Shown: positions 47,616-60,872, counted from the stretch's first letter. The stretch: DNA of 64,000 nt from Streptomyces diastatochromogenes (GCA_026913215.1 JAPTYK010000001.1:1860001-1924000), one strand, 5' to 3'. The notes: generated by a model from the letters alone, not told the origin. Numbers and translations are program-made.

Positions 47616-48199
47616 GAGTGGTACGGGAACGCGTGGAGGTGGAGGGCGACGTTCTCGCGGCCCTCGGTGTCCCCGGCCGCTTCGGCGGCGCGGGCCCGCC
47701 GGTCGTGCTTCTGGAGGACGGCTTCGAGTTCCTCGCCGAGGGCGGTGAGCTCGGCGGCGGTGAGCCGGGGCAGCCATTCGGAGCTGATGGAGGCGGCGCG
47801 CCACTCGCCGGACCAGGTGAGCCGCTCGTCGAGGAAGCGGCTGTGCAGTTCGGCGCGCTGCTGGTTGACGGTGCGGCCGAAGGCGGCGCTCGCGGCGAGC
47901 AGCTCGGGGGCGTCGCGGAGGTCCTCCTCCTGGACGCTGAAGCCGTACGAGCTCGGCTGCCACCAGCGCTCGCGGCCGTCCGAGGACTGCGTCCCGGCCT
48001 CCTCGATGAGGCCGTGCTCGGCGAGTTTGCGCAGGTGGTAGCTGACGAGGGAGACGGCCTCGTCGACCTGCTCGGCGAGCTGGGAGGCGGTGGCGGTGCG
48101 GGCCACGAAGAGGGCGCGGTAGAGGCGCATCCGCAGCGGGTGCGCGATGGCTTTGAGGGTGCCGAGATCGGTGATCCGGCGGTTCTCCGACGAGGTCAT
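47612..48199 (-). CDS. ArsR/helix-turn-helix regulator coupled to MFS gene
   Basis: Intact 195-residue regulator. The winged helix is near the N-terminus: DLGTLKAIAHPLRMRLYRAL, TASQLAEQVDEAVSLVSYHLRKLAEHGLIEEAG, then DGRERWWQPSSYGF. The C-terminal part is helical and charged and ends [12 protein letters not shown] 48197-48199. The double TTGCGCAA palindrome 30-50 bp upstream is the likely operator, so the gene is probably autoregulated with the MFS gene it overlaps. Confidence 0.9.
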   Translation of the reverse strand: MTSSENRRITDLGTLKAIAHPLRMRLYRALFVARTATASQLAEQVDEAVSLVSYHLRKLAEHGLIEEAGTQSSDGRERWWQPSSYGFSVQEEDLRDAPELLAASAAFGRTVNQQRAELHSRFLDERLTWSGEWRAASISSEWLPRLTAAELTALGEELEAVLQKHDRRARAAEAAGDTEGRENVALHLHAFPYHS

Positions 48200-48227
48200 G
48201 ACACCGACCCTAGATAGGAAACAAAAC

Positions 48228-48249
48228 TTGCGCAATGGAAATTGCGCAA
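48228..48249. promoter_or_regulatory. Paired TTGCGCAA palindromes, candidate ArsR-type operator
   Basis: TTGCGCAA occurs at 48228-48235 and 48242-48249, each copy being its own reverse complement, with TGGAAA between. Centre-to-centre spacing is 14 bp. The site lies in an AT-rich 75-bp gap upstream of the ArsR gene and before the his terminator. Confidence 0.6.
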
Positions 48250-48275
48250 CTTATCTTTCGCATCTGGGCACGAAG

Positions 48276-48297
48276 AAGGGCCCCCGAGGGGGCCCTT
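48276..48297. terminator. Terminator of the his operon
   Basis: AAGGGCCCCC and GGGGGCCCTT form a perfect 10-bp stem with a 2-nt loop, 21 bp past the hisF stop. On the minus strand it is followed by CTTCGTGCCC. Confidence 0.8.
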
Positions 48298-48317
48298 CCC
48301 ACAAGCGGAACGACGCG

Positions 48318-49073
48318 TCAGCGGACCGGGTGACCGGCCTCCCGCAGCGTCTCCTTGACCTGCGAGATCCGCAGGTCGCCGAAGTGGAAGACGGAGGCCG
48401 CGAGCACCGCGTCCGCCCCGGCGGCCACGGCCGGCGGGAAGTCGGCGAGCTTGCCGGCACCGCCGGAGGCGATCACCGGGACCGTGACGTGCTTGCGCAC
48501 GGCCGCGATCATCTCGGTGTCGTAGCCGTCCTTCGTGCCGTCGGCGTCCATCGAGTTGAGCAGGATCTCCCCCGCGCCGAGCTCGGCGGCCCGGTGCGCC
48601 CACTCGACGGCGTCGATGCCGGTGCCCTTGCGGCCGCCGTGCGTCGTCACCTCGAAGGAGCCGGTGGGCGTGCGGCGGGCGTCGACCGACAGGACGAGCA
48701 CCTGCCGGCCGAAGCGCTCGGCGATCTCCTGGATCAGCTCGGGGCGCGCGATGGCGGCGGTGTTGACGCCCACCTTGTCGGCCCCGGCCCGCAGCAGCTT
48801 GTCGACGTCCTCGGCCGAGCGGACGCCGCCGCCGACCGTGAGCGGGATGAAGACCTGCTCGGCGGTGCGGCGCACCACGTCGTAGGTGGTCTCCCGGTTG
48901 CCGGAGGAGGCGGTGATGTCGAGGAAGGTCAGCTCGTCGGCGCCCTCGGCGTCGTACAGCTTGGCCATCTCGACGGGGTCGCCCGCGTCCCGCAGGTTCT
49001 GGAAGTTGACGCCCTTGACGACCCGGCCGTTGTCCACGTCCAGGCAGGGAATCACGCGTACGGCGAGACTCAT
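48318..49073 (-). CDS. hisF: Imidazole glycerol phosphate synthase subunit HisF
   Basis: Intact 251-residue cyclase subunit, a TIM barrel that uses ammonia from HisH to form IGP and AICAR. Catalytic Asp are in [18 protein letters not shown] (Asp near residue 11) and [11 protein letters not shown]. Phosphate loops are TVGGGVRS and ASGGAGKL. The ATG overlaps the ridA stop (ATGA). It is the last gene of the operon, ahead of a hairpin. Confidence 0.97.
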   Translation of the reverse strand: MSLAVRVIPCLDVDNGRVVKGVNFQNLRDAGDPVEMAKLYDAEGADELTFLDITASSGNRETTYDVVRRTAEQVFIPLTVGGGVRSAEDVDKLLRAGADKVGVNTAAIARPELIQEIAERFGRQVLVLSVDARRTPTGSFEVTTHGGRKGTGIDAVEWAHRAAELGAGEILLNSMDADGTKDGYDTEMIAAVRKHVTVPVIASGGAGKLADFPPAVAAGADAVLAASVFHFGDLRISQVKETLREAGHPVR

Positions 49074-49483
49074 GCGGCGTCCCCCCTCTGTCCCTCTGGG
49101 CGGAGCGCCTCGACCTCGACCTCGACCACGAGACGCGGGTCGACGAAACCGGAGACGATGATCATGGAGGCGGCGGGGCGGACGGCGTCGAACAGCTCCT
49201 TGTGGGCGCGGCCGACCTCGTCCACGTCCCGGGCGTGGGTGAGGTACATCCGGGTACGGACGACGTGCTCCGCGCCCAGGCCCAGCTGCTTCAACGCCCC
49301 GAAGGCCACGTTGAAGGAGTTGACCGCCTGGTCGTACGGGCCGCCGTCGGCGATCTGGCCGTCGACCACCGACGTGCAGCCGGAGACGAGCACCGTGCCG
49401 TTCGGGAGCTCGACCGCGCGGGAGTAGCCGAACTGCTCCTCCCAGGGAGCGCCGGTGACGACCTTGCGGACCTCGGCGGTCAC
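49070..49483 (-). CDS. RidA/YjgF-family deaminase within the his operon
   Basis: A 137-residue RidA-like protein. GTG start 49481-49483 ([20 protein letters not shown]). Family segments are [59 protein letters not shown] and [18 protein letters not shown]. Active RidA proteins have an Arg in a position matching VVRTRMYL; the terminal EVEV is conserved too. RidA removes reactive enamine/imine intermediates made by PLP enzymes. Its place between priA and hisF, with GTGA and ATGA overlaps on either side, suggests it protects against intermediates in this pathway, though that is inference. Confidence 0.87.
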   Translation of the reverse strand: MTAEVRKVVTGAPWEEQFGYSRAVELPNGTVLVSGCTSVVDGQIADGGPYDQAVNSFNVAFGALKQLGLGAEHVVRTRMYLTHARDVDEVGRAHKELFDAVRPAASMIIVSGFVDPRLVVEVEVEALRPEGQRGDAA

Positions 49484-50204
49484 GACGCCACCGCCGCGAG
49501 CGCCTCTTCGAGGGTGAAGGCCTCGGCGTACAGCGCCTTGCCGACGATCGCGCCCTCGACGCCCAGCGGGACCAGGCCGGACAGGGCCCGCAGGTCGTCC
49601 AGGGAGGAGACGCCGCCGGAGGCGACGACGGGCTTGTCGGTGGCCGCGCAGACGTTCTTCAGGAGCTCCAGGTTGGGGCCCTGGAGGGTGCCGTCCTTGG
49701 CGATGTCGGTGACGACGTAGCGGGAGCAGCCCTCGGAGTCGAGGCGGGCGAGCGTCTCGTACAGGTCGCCGCCGTCGCGGGTCCAGCCGCGGCCGCGCAG
49801 GGTCGTGCCGCGCACGTCGAGGCCGACGGCGATCTTGTCGCCGTACTCGGCGATGACCTTGGCGACCCACTCGGGGTCTCCAGGGCGGCGGTGCCGAGGT
49901 TGACGCGGGTGCAGCCGGTGGCGAGGGCGGCGGCGAGCGTGGCGTCGTCGCGGATGCCGCCGGAGAGCTCGACCTTGATGTCCATGGCCTCGGTGACCTG
50001 GCGGACCAGGTCGCGGTTGTCGCCGGTGCCGAAGGCGGCGTCCAGGTCGACGAGGTGGAGCCACTCGGCGCCGGCGCGCTGCCAGGCGAGGGCGGCCTCC
50101 AGCGGGGAGCCGTAGGAGGTCTCGCTGCCGGACTCGCCGTGGACGAGCCGGACGGCCTGGCCGTCGCGGACGTCGACGGCGGGGAGGAGTTCGAGAGTGC
50201 TCAC
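49480..50204 (-). CDS. priA: Dual-function phosphoribosyl isomerase (HisA and TrpF) PriA (one frameshift)
   Basis: Isomerises both ProFAR (histidine) and phosphoribosyl anthranilate (tryptophan) in actinomycetes that lack trpF. GTG start 50202-50204 ([20 protein letters not shown]) overlaps the hisH stop. Catalytic Asp are in LPAVDVRDG and [24 protein letters not shown] and [12 protein letters not shown] are the phosphate loops. A missing C near 49880 ([14 protein letters not shown]) breaks the frame. No separate trpF is seen among the trp genes here, which agrees with the dual role. Confidence 0.94.
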
Positions 50205-50848
50205 AGGGTTCCGATCCAGTTGGTGAGGAGCTGGGCGCCGGCGTCGCCGGACTTCTCGGGGTGGAACTGGGTGGCCCACAGGGCGCCGTTCTCGACGGCG
50301 GCGACGAAGGGCTCGCCGTGGGTGGCCCAGCTGACCTTGGGGGCGCGGATGTTGGGGTTGCCGACCTCCAGGGTCCACTCGCGCACCGCGTAGGAGTGCA
50401 CGAAGTAGTACCGGGCGTCGGCGTCGAGCCCCGCGAAGAGCTGGGTGCCGGCGGGCGCGTCGACCGTGTTCCAGCCCATGTGGGGGACGACGGGGGCGTT
50501 CAGCGGCTCGACCGTGCCGGGCCACTCGTCGAGGCCCTCGGTCTCCACGCCGTGCTCGATGCCCTGGGCGAAGAGGATCTGCATGCCGACGCAGATGCCC
50601 ATGACGGGGCGGCCGCCGGAGAGCCTGCGGCCGATGATCCAGTCGCCGCGGGCCTCCTTGAGGCCCTGCATGCAGGCGGAGAAGGCGCCGACGCCGGGGA
50701 CGAGGAGTCCGTCGGCGTTCATGGCCGTGTCGTAGTCGCGGGTGATCTCGACCTCGGCGCCGACGCGGGCGAGCGCGCGCTCGGCGGAGCGCACGTTGCC
50801 GAAGCCGTAGTCGAAGACGACGACCTTCTTCGGGGAGGTCGCGCTCAT
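50201..50848 (-). CDS. hisH: Imidazole glycerol phosphate synthase subunit HisH
   Basis: Intact 215-residue class I glutamine amidotransferase that feeds ammonia to HisF. Cys of the triad is in [17 protein letters not shown]; His and Glu are in [14 protein letters not shown]. The oxyanion strand is [16 protein letters not shown] 50846-50848 ([20 protein letters not shown]) overlaps the stop of the small membrane gene (ATGA). Confidence 0.96.
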   Translation of the reverse strand: MSATSPKKVVVFDYGFGNVRSAERALARVGAEVEITRDYDTAMNADGLLVPGVGAFSACMQGLKEARGDWIIGRRLSGGRPVMGICVGMQILFAQGIEHGVETEGLDEWPGTVEPLNAPVVPHMGWNTVDAPAGTQLFAGLDADARYYFVHSYAVREWTLEVGNPNIRAPKVSWATHGEPFVAAVENGALWATQFHPEKSGDAGAQLLTNWIGTL

Positions 50849-51009
50849 GACCACACGTCCAGACGCAGCACACCGGCGGAGAGGCACATCGCGGCGCCGA
50901 TGGAGAGCAGCACGATGAGGCTCTTGGGCATCTTCTGCTTGACGAAGGAGTAGATGCCGCCGAGCAGGAAGAGCCCGACGAGGATGAGGATGCTGGAGAG
51001 GCCGGTCAC
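50845..51009 (-). CDS. Small two-helix membrane protein within the his operon
   Basis: A 54-residue protein starting GTG 51007-51009 ([20 protein letters not shown]). Helix 1 covers residues 5-22, then [10 protein letters not shown] is a basic turn, and helix 2 is [20 protein letters not shown]. It starts 2 bp after the hisB stop and its TGA overlaps the hisH ATG (ATGA), so it is firmly inside the operon. Function unknown. It is short enough to be missed by automatic calling. Confidence 0.75.
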   Translation of the reverse strand: MTGLSSILILVGLFLLGGIYSFVKQKMPKSLIVLLSIGAAMCLSAGVLRLDVWS

Positions 51010-51011
51010 GG

Positions 51012-54157
<3,146 letters not shown>

Positions 54158-54260
54158 TTAGCGTTCAGCCCGTCACAGTGCGGGAAGAACGACTGTACGA
54201 ATCCACGAGTCCCGGGAAGCGGAATCGTGGGAGCGCATCGGGGAGAGCGAGGGGGCGGCA

Positions 54261-55867
54261 GTGACCGAGCCGCACGAGGACGGGATGCCGGAAGGTCTCA
54301 CGGGCCCGGAGCGGGCCGTGTGGCGGGCGTTCCGGATCGGCAGGACCTGCGATCTGACGGAGGGGATCGCGGAGTGGGACGACCCCTTCGGGGGACGGGA
54401 GTGGGGAGAGGAGCGGAGCGTCCGCGCCGACGTGGTGGCGCTGCTGCTGCTCGACGGGCCGCCGGCCCGGTCCGGGCGGGTGGCCGCGCTGAAGCTGCGC
54501 GGGGTCAGGATCACCGGCGTGCTGAACCTGGCGGGCGGGACGATAGGGCCGTACGTGGAGCTGCACGGCTGCCGCTTCGACGGCGAGGTGGTGCTGCCCG
54601 AGGCCCGGTTCGGCACCCTGCGGATGGTCGAGTGCGCGCTGCCGCGCCTGGAGGCGGCCCGGCTGCACACGGAGGGCGATCTGCACCTGCCGCGCTGCCG
54701 GGTGCGGCGGGGCATCCGGCTGACGGACGCCCAGATCGGCACGGACCTGCTGATCAACCAGATCCAGGTGTGGCCGGACCGGCGCGGGCGGGCGATCACG
54801 GCGGACGGGATGGTGGTCGCCCAGGACCTCCAGGCCGAGCTGATCGAGACCCACGGGAGCTGAGCCTGCGCGGGGCGAAGGTGGGCGTCTCGCTCAGCCT
54901 GCGGGGCAGCGTCCTGCGCGGGGCACAGGGCCGCCGCGCGCTGAACGCCCCGCAGCTGACGGTGGAGCGCTCGCTCTATCTGAACGCGGCCTGGGTGTAC
55001 GAGGAGGCCTCCGGCCGGACGGGGAGCAGCACTGCCACTCCGCCGTACGGGGTGACGCCCGCCCAGGGCACCCGGCGCAGACCGGTGGAGTGCCACGGCG
55101 GGGTGCGGCTCGACGACGGCCGGTTCGGCGACGCGGTGGACCTGCACTTCGCCCGCTTCCTGCTGAACGGCGCCCGCCGGGAGGAGGTGTCGCTGCGCCG
55201 GATAGCCACGCCGGAGCTCCGCTTCAACAGCGAGCGGCCGGAGGAGGGGCGGGTGGTGCTCAACGGCGCCAAGGTCGTCACCCTGATCGACCTGTCGACG
55301 AGCTGGCCGGGGCCCGGCGGGCTCGCGATGGGCGGCTTCGTCTACGAGAACCTCGTGCCCTACGGACACTTCCCGCTGGCCCGGCGCCTGGAGTGGGTGG
55401 CGGCGGCGACCCCGGAGTACGCCCCCGAGCCGTACGAGCGGCTCGCGGCGGTCCTGCGGAACAGCGGGGAGGACGCCGACGCCCGCGAGGTGCTGCTCGC
55501 CAAGCAGCGGCGCAGACGGGAGACCCTGCCGATCGCGGGCAAGCTGTGGGGGTACCTCCAGGACTGGACCGTGGCGTACGGCTACCGGCCGGGCCGGGCG
55601 GCGCTGTGGATGGCCGTGCTGTGGGCGGCGGGCACGGCGGTCTTCTCCCACTACCGCCCGATACCGATGAAGGTGGGCGAGGGGCCCGAGTGGAACGGCA
55701 CGCTGTACGCGCTCGACCTGCTGCTGCCCGTGATCACCCTGGGCCAGGACGGCTACTGGCGCCTTGAGGGGATCTGGCAGTGGGTGGCGGCGGTGCTGAT
55801 CCTCCTCGGCTGGATCCTGGCGACGACGGTGGCGGCGGGCGCGACCCGTCTGCTGAGGAGGGGGTGA
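54261..55867 (+). CDS. Pentapeptide-like repeat protein with two C-terminal TM helices (one frameshift)
   Basis: Starts GTG 54261 after GGGGGCGG (VTEPHEDGMPEGLTGPERAV). The first 300 residues are built of short repeating strands (LKLRGVRITGVLNLAGGTIG, VELHGCRFDGEVVLPEARFG, LSLRGAKVGVSLSLRGSVLRG), like a right-handed beta-helix. A helical segment (PYERLAAVLRNSGEDADARE) leads to two TM helices (ALWMAVLWAAGTAVFSHY and WVAAVLILLGWILATTVAAG) separated by LYALDLLLPVITLGQDGYW. Relatives are often labelled oxidoreductase, but I see no redox motif. The two-TM plus re-entrant-loop arrangement is like simple ion channels. One shift near 54860. Confidence 0.7.
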
Positions 55868-55955
55868 GGGCACTGTCACCACGAGGTGAGGGTGCTGTCG
55901 TGACCTGGTGACGTCGCTGCGGCGGCGGGCACCGCCGGGGGAGAATGCAGACATC

Positions 55956-57029
55956 ATGTGCTTTCTCCGCGCCCTGGTCGGCACCGTCCGCTCGGCACGG
56001 CACGCCCCGCGGCTCGCCGCGGGGCTCGTGCCGGACGACGACGTGCTCCTCGACGCCCCGGACGAGCGGCTCTCTCCGCCCTGGTCGCCGCGGCCCTCGG
56101 CGATCCGGAGCCCGCGGCGAAGCTGCTCGCCACCACCCGGGACGCCGGCGAGTGGGAGGACCGCGACCGGTACGTCGTCCGGCTCGCCACCTTCGCGTAC
56201 AGCAGGGGCGACTGGCTCACCCGGTGGCGCGCCGCCGCGCCCGGCGATCCCGACGCCCTGCTCGTCACGGCGCAGCTCGCCGTCCGCAGGGCCTGGGAGT
56301 CCCCGGCGCGGGCGGAGCGGCTGCGCGAGCTCGCCCCGCTGGTGCGGGAGATCGCCGGGAAGGCCCCGCACGATCCGGTGCCGTGGCGGCTGGCGCTCGA
56401 CCACGCGCGCGGGGCGCACGCCGGGCACGCGGTCTTCGAGTCGCTGTGGGAGCAGGCCGTGCGCCGCTCCCCGCACCACTACGGCTGCCACGTCGCCGCC
56501 CTGAAGTACCTCTCCGCGCAGTGGTACGGCTCGCACCGGGCCGCCTTCGACTTCGCCGAGCAGGCCGCGGACGACGCCGCCCCGGGCTCGCTCGTCGGGG
56601 CGCTGCCGGTGCGCGCGGCCTACGACGGGCTGCGGGTGCCGCCGGGTCCCGACGGGGCCGTGCCGGCCGCCCGGGTCGACCGGGCGGTGGGCCGTGCCCT
56701 GGCCCTGTCCGCGGAGTTCCCGGCGGGCGATCCGTGGTCGGCCGAGGTCCGCAACCTGCTGGCGTACGTGCTGGTGGAGCGGGCGCGCTGGGCGGAGGCC
56801 TGGGAGGAGTTCGAGCGGATCGGCCCGTACGCGACCTCCTTCCCTGGGGCGCCGCGCACGGTGCCGTACGGGAGACCCTCCCCGGGCTCCCGGCTCCGGT
56901 CGGGCAGGGGGACCCCTGCTGGGGTTCCTGGCCGCGCGGGACCGGACGAGGGGCGAACTGGCCCGTCAGACCCCGCTGGGACCGGTCCGGCGGAGCGGGT
57001 CGGACGGCCCTGCGGGGCACGGGTCGTGA
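55956..57029 (+). CDS. Hypothetical helical-repeat protein (frameshifts)
   Basis: Not a family I can name. ATG 55956 (MCFLRALVGTVRSARHAPRL) leads to an alpha-helical TPR-like protein: AALGDPEPAAKLLATTRDAG, GDWLTRWRAAAPGDPDALLV, RRAWESPARAERLRELAPLV, FESLWEQAVRRSPHHYGCHV, AALKYLSAQWYGSHRAAFDF and LLAYVLVERARWAEAWEEFE. Frame changes near 56078 and 56845. The last part contains a GC-rich block (56872-56935) like the repeat family, then GFLAARDRTRGELARQTPLG to TGA 57029. Probably cytoplasmic and protein-binding. Confidence 0.6.
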
Positions 57030-57074
57030 AAGGACCGGACGGGGCGGGCCCGGCGGCCATTAGGCTTGGCGGCT

Positions 57075-57807
57075 GTGACCACCGCTCGCCTGCCTCTCTT
57101 CCCGCTCAACGCGGTGCTGTTCCCCGGCCTCGTGCTGCCTCTGAACGTCTTCGAGGAGCGTTATCGCGCCATGATGCGCGAGCTGCTCACGATCGACGAC
57201 GCGGAGCCGCGCCGCTTCGCCGTCGTCGCCATCCGTGACGGCCGCGAGGTCGCGCCGACGGCTCCCGGCATGCCGGACCAGACGGCGCTGCCGGAGAAGG
57301 GCCCGGCCGCGGGCTTCGGCTCCGATCCCATCCAGTCCTTCCACCGGGTCGGCTGCATCGCCGACGCGGCGTCGATCCGGGAGCGCGCCGACGGCAGCTT
57401 CGAGGTGATGACCACCGGGACGACCCGGGTCAAGCTGCTGTCGGTCGACGCGAGCGGGCCGTTCCTGACGGCCGAGGTCGAGGAGATCCCCGAGGAGCAG
57501 GGCGAGGCGGCCGCGCTCGCCGAGGGCGTGCTGCGGGCCTTCCGGAGCTATCAGAAGCGCCTCGCGGGGCCGGGAGCGCTCGCTGACGGCGAGCGAGCTG
57601 CCCGACGAGCCCTCCGTGGTGTCGTACCTGGTCGCGGCGGCGGCGGTGCTCGACGTCCCGTCGAAGCAGCGGCTGCTCCAGGCGCCGGACACGGCGACCC
57701 GGCTGCGCGAGGAGCTGACGCTGCTGCGGGCGGAGACCGCGGTGCTGCGGCATCTGCCGTCGCTGCCGGTGGTGGACCTGACGCAGACCCCGACCTATCC
57801 GAACTGA
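57075..57807 (+). CDS. LON substrate-binding-domain protein (one frameshift)
   Basis: A stand-alone Lon N-terminal (PUA-like) domain protein without protease or ATPase parts. GTG 57075 (VTTARLPLFPLNAVLFPGLV) starts the typical LPLFPLNxVLFPGxxLPLxVFEERYRAMM motif; FHRVGCIADAASIRERADGS and EVMTTGTTRVKLLSVD follow. The C-terminal helices (LPDEPSVVSYLVAAAAVLDV, PSKQRLLQAPDTATRLREEL) read in a second frame after a shift near 57575. About 243 codons. Exact role unknown. The YbaK gene follows 20 bp later. Confidence 0.88.
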
Positions 57808-57827
57808 GCCGAGCCGAGGAAGAGCGC

Positions 57828-58323
57828 GTGGCGAAGAAGCAGAAGAAGAACAACGGGGGCACTCCGGCGACGGTGGCCCTGACGGCGGCCGGCACCCCCT
57901 TCACCCTGCACGCGTACGAGCACGACCCGGCCTCCCCCTCGTACGGCGAGGAGGCGGCGGAGGCCCTCGGCGTCTCCCCCGACCGGGTCTTCAAGACGCT
58001 GGTCGCGGACGTCGACGGCGAGCTGACGGTCGCGGTGGTCCCGGTGGCGGGCCAGCTGGACCTGAAGGCGCTGGCCTCGGCGGTCGGCGGAAGCGCGCCG
58101 CGATGGCCGACCCGGCGGCGGCGGAGCGCACCACGGGCTACGTGCGGGGCGGCATCTCCCCGCTGGGCCAGCGCAAGCGGCTCCGTACCGTCCTCGACTC
58201 CTCGGCCTCGGACCACGCGACCGTGTGCGTCTCGGCGGGCCGCCGCGGCCTGGAGGTGGAGCTCTCCCCGCCGACCTGGCCGCCCTCACCTCGGCGGTCC
58301 TGGCCCCCATCGGCCGCGCCTGA
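57828..58323 (+). CDS. YbaK/EbsC-type aminoacyl-tRNA deacylase (two frameshifts)
   Basis: An editing enzyme that hydrolyses mischarged Cys-tRNA(Pro) or similar. GTG 57828 (VAKKQKKNNGGTPATVALTA) follows GAGGAAGAG. The pattern is clear: PFTLHAYEHDPASPSYGEEA, ALGVSPDRVFKTLVADVDGE, LTVAVVPVAGQLDLKALASA, then TTGYVRGGISPLGQRKRLRT and the C-terminal ADLAALTSAVLAPIGRA. The conserved Lys is in VFKTL, and GGISPLGQ is the substrate loop. Shifts near 58095 and 58272. About 165 codons. Confidence 0.93.
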
Positions 58324-58347
58324 CCTCGGGCGCGGCCGCGCGGGGCC

Positions 58348-58980
58348 TCAGTGCGAGCCGGGGCCCCGCGTGTACGGCTTCGGCTCCGCCCAGAGCTCCG
58401 GTTCCGGGTCGCGGGGGCCGAGCAGGGCCGTCAGCGCGAGGTGCACGATCATCGCGGCCAGCGGCCAGGCCAGCATCGCGGCGGCCCCGAGGTTCAGTTC
58501 GAGCGGCGCCTCGAAGGGGACGTTCGGGCCGACCGCCTTCGCGTGGGCGACCACGTCACCGGTCGGGCCGAAGCTCGTCCCGATCCACCAGGCCAGCAGC
58601 GAGCCCAGGCCGCCGCCGAGCGCCAGGCCGAGGACGAGCGGGACGCCGCCCTTGCGGCGCAGCAGGAAGACGACGAGCGCGGCGACCGCGCCGAAGGCCA
58701 GCGCGAGCAGCACGAACGTTCCGTCGGCGCCGATCGCCTGCTCCCCTCGGAGTTCCTGAGGTAGACGCCCTTGCCGTCCGAGATGAGCAGGACCCGCGGG
58801 GCCAGGTTCAGCCACAGCACCTGAGCAGCGCCCCGCGACCGCGGAGGCGAGGGTCACCAGCACGCCCTGCACGACCTCGGCGCCCGTGATCGGGTCCCCG
58901 GCCGGGCCGAGCGGCGGCGGGGCGGCGGGGCCGGTCGGGATCGTGCGGCGGCTGGTGAGGCGGAGTCAGGGTGCGGTCAC
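58348..58980 (-). CDS. DUF2567-type membrane protein (several frameshifts)
   Basis: A membrane protein of about 211 codons. GTG 58978-58980 begins VTAP; after shifts the reading is PAGDPITGAEVVQGVLVTLA, a LLRWLNLAPRVLLISDGKGVYLRNSEG loop, GADGTFVLLALAFGAVAALVVFLL, PLVLGLALGGGLGSLLAWWI and MLAWPLAAMIVHLALTALLG, giving four helices. The long extracytoplasmic loop after helix 1 is usual for DUF2567. Frames change near 58960, 58880, 58820 and 58745. Convergent with the YbaK gene. Confidence 0.75.
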
Positions 58981-59014
58981 CCCGCCATCGTGCCAGGTGT
59001 CCCTGTGGCCCGCC

Positions 59015-59840
59015 TCAGCGGACGGCGGCCCGCCGGTAGGCCCAGGTGGCGACGGTGAGCGAGACCAGGCCGACCGCTCCGCAGACGGCGAGGTCGACGG
59101 CGACGGCCGCCCAGTCGGGATGCGGCTCGAAGGTGCGGGCCAGGGCCTCCACGCCGTACGTCGACGGCAGCAGGTCCCTCGCCCAGCCGATCGGTCCGGG
59201 CAGTCGCTCGGCCGGGAGGACCCTGAGGAGCAGGGCCGCCGACATGCCGAGCTGGCCGAGGAGGGTGGCCAGCTCCTGGCGGGGCGCGAGCAGTCCGAGG
59301 GCCGCGCCGAGTCCGGCGAGCGCCGCCCCGGCGAGCGGGACGACGGCGGCGAGGATCCACAGCTGGCCGAGGGGCAGCCCGAAGAGCAGGGAGCCGGCGA
59401 CGGCGGTGACGACGGTCCCGGGCACGGTGAAGGAGGCGTACGCCCCGGCCGCGCCGAGGACGACGGAGGCGGGCGGCACGGGCAGGGTGGCGTAGTGGTC
59501 GAGGCCGCCGCCGGCCCGCAGCTGTCCGAAGTACTGGGCGAGCAGGTTGAGCGCGACGAAGGCGACGACGAGGACGGTGGAGCCGGCCACGACCGCGCGC
59601 GCCTCGGAGCCGCCGTCGACGACCCCGCGCATCAGGATCATGATCCCGATCGACTGGAAGGTGGCGACGAACAGCAGCGGGATGCGGGCGACGCGGGCCC
59701 GGGAGAGCTGCGCCCGGTAGACGGCGGCCAGGGCCGGCAGGAGCCGGGCGCGCGGGGCGAGGGCGCGGCGGCCCTGTCCTCGTCCCGGCCGGCGGCGGGA
59801 GCGCGCCGGTCGGCAGGACCTCGGCGGGCAGGGTGCTCAC
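59015..59840 (-). CDS. ABC-2-type transporter permease (one frameshift)
   Basis: Six-helix permease subunit of an ABC exporter. GTG 59838-59840 (VSTLPAEVLPTGALPPPAG); after a shift near 59780 it continues RLLPALAAVYRAQLSRARVA. Helices include [60 protein letters not shown] and AVAVDLAVCGAVGLVSLTVA. It follows the ATPase gene by 45 bp on the same strand and forms a transporter with it. Confidence 0.88.
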
Positions 59841-59885
59841 TGCGTACAGCTCCTGGGGGTGACGTGCGGTACGTGAGGGGGCGGG

Positions 59886-60861
59886 TCACGCCTTCACCAG
59901 TCCCTCGGTCGCGCCGCCCAGGGCGAGGTACACGTCCTCCAGGCTGGGCGTGGCCAGGGTGAAGTCGTCGAGCGCGGCGAACGCGGCCCCGCCGGTGACG
60001 GCGGCGACGGCCTCGCGGGCGGCGTCGGGGCGAGCCGGAGGTGCCAGCGGCGTCCGGTCTCCTGGGCGAGGCCGCGCAGGGCGGCGACCTCGGGCAGCTG
60101 GAGCGGGGCGCGTCGCGCCACACCAGCTCGACGCGGACCTCGCCGGCGACCCGCTCCTTGAGTCCGGCGGGGTGTCGCAGGCGATGACCCGGCCGCGGTC
60201 GATGACGGCGACCCGGTCGAGGACGGTCTCGGCCTCGATGACGTTGTGGGTGACGAGCAGCACGGTGGCGCCGTGCTCGGCGCGGCGCCGGTCGACGGCG
60301 GCCCAGACGGCGCGCCGGGCGACGGGGTCCATGCCGGTGGTGGGTTCGTCGAGGACGAGGACGGGCCGGCGGCCGACGAGCGCGGCGGCGAAGCAGGCGA
60401 GCCGCCGCTGTCCGCCGGAGAGCTTCTTGAGGGGCGGCCGGCGATCTCGCCGAGCCCCAGCTCGTCCAGGACGGCGTCGCGCTCGGCGCGGGCGTCGTGG
60501 GCGGACAGGCCGCGGAGCCGTCCGGTGGTCTCGGCGGCGAGGGAGACGGTCAGCTCGTCGAGGGCGGTGGACTCCTGGCCGAGGTAGGCGAGGAGCCGGA
60601 CGCCCGCTCGGGGTGGCGCACGAGGTCGTGGCCGAGGAGCTCGACGGTGCCGGAGTCGGGGCGCATGAGCCCGGTGAGCTGGCGGACGAGGGTGGACTTG
60701 CCGGCGCCGTTGGGGCCGAGCAGGCCGAAGATCTCGCCGCCGCGCACGTCGAGGCTGATCCCGTCGGTGGCCCGCACCTCGGGGGTCGCGGGCGCGCCCC
60801 GCCTGCCGCGCGTGGCGGGGTACGTCTTGACCAGATCCCGCACCACGCACACCGTACTCAC
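59886..60861 (-). CDS. ABC transporter ATP-binding protein (several frameshifts)
   Basis: ATPase subunit of an ABC exporter. GTG 60859-60861 ([20 protein letters not shown]). Walker A is [20 protein letters not shown], the Q-loop is [16 protein letters not shown], the signature is [20 protein letters not shown], Walker B is [14 protein letters not shown], and the H-loop is [12 protein letters not shown]. The C-terminal [17 protein letters not shown] fits drug-export or natural-product ABC proteins. Shifts near 60600, 60435, 60165, 60110 and 60030. It starts 11 bp after the NYN gene. Confidence 0.9.
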
Positions 60862-60872
60862 GGGGTAAGAGC

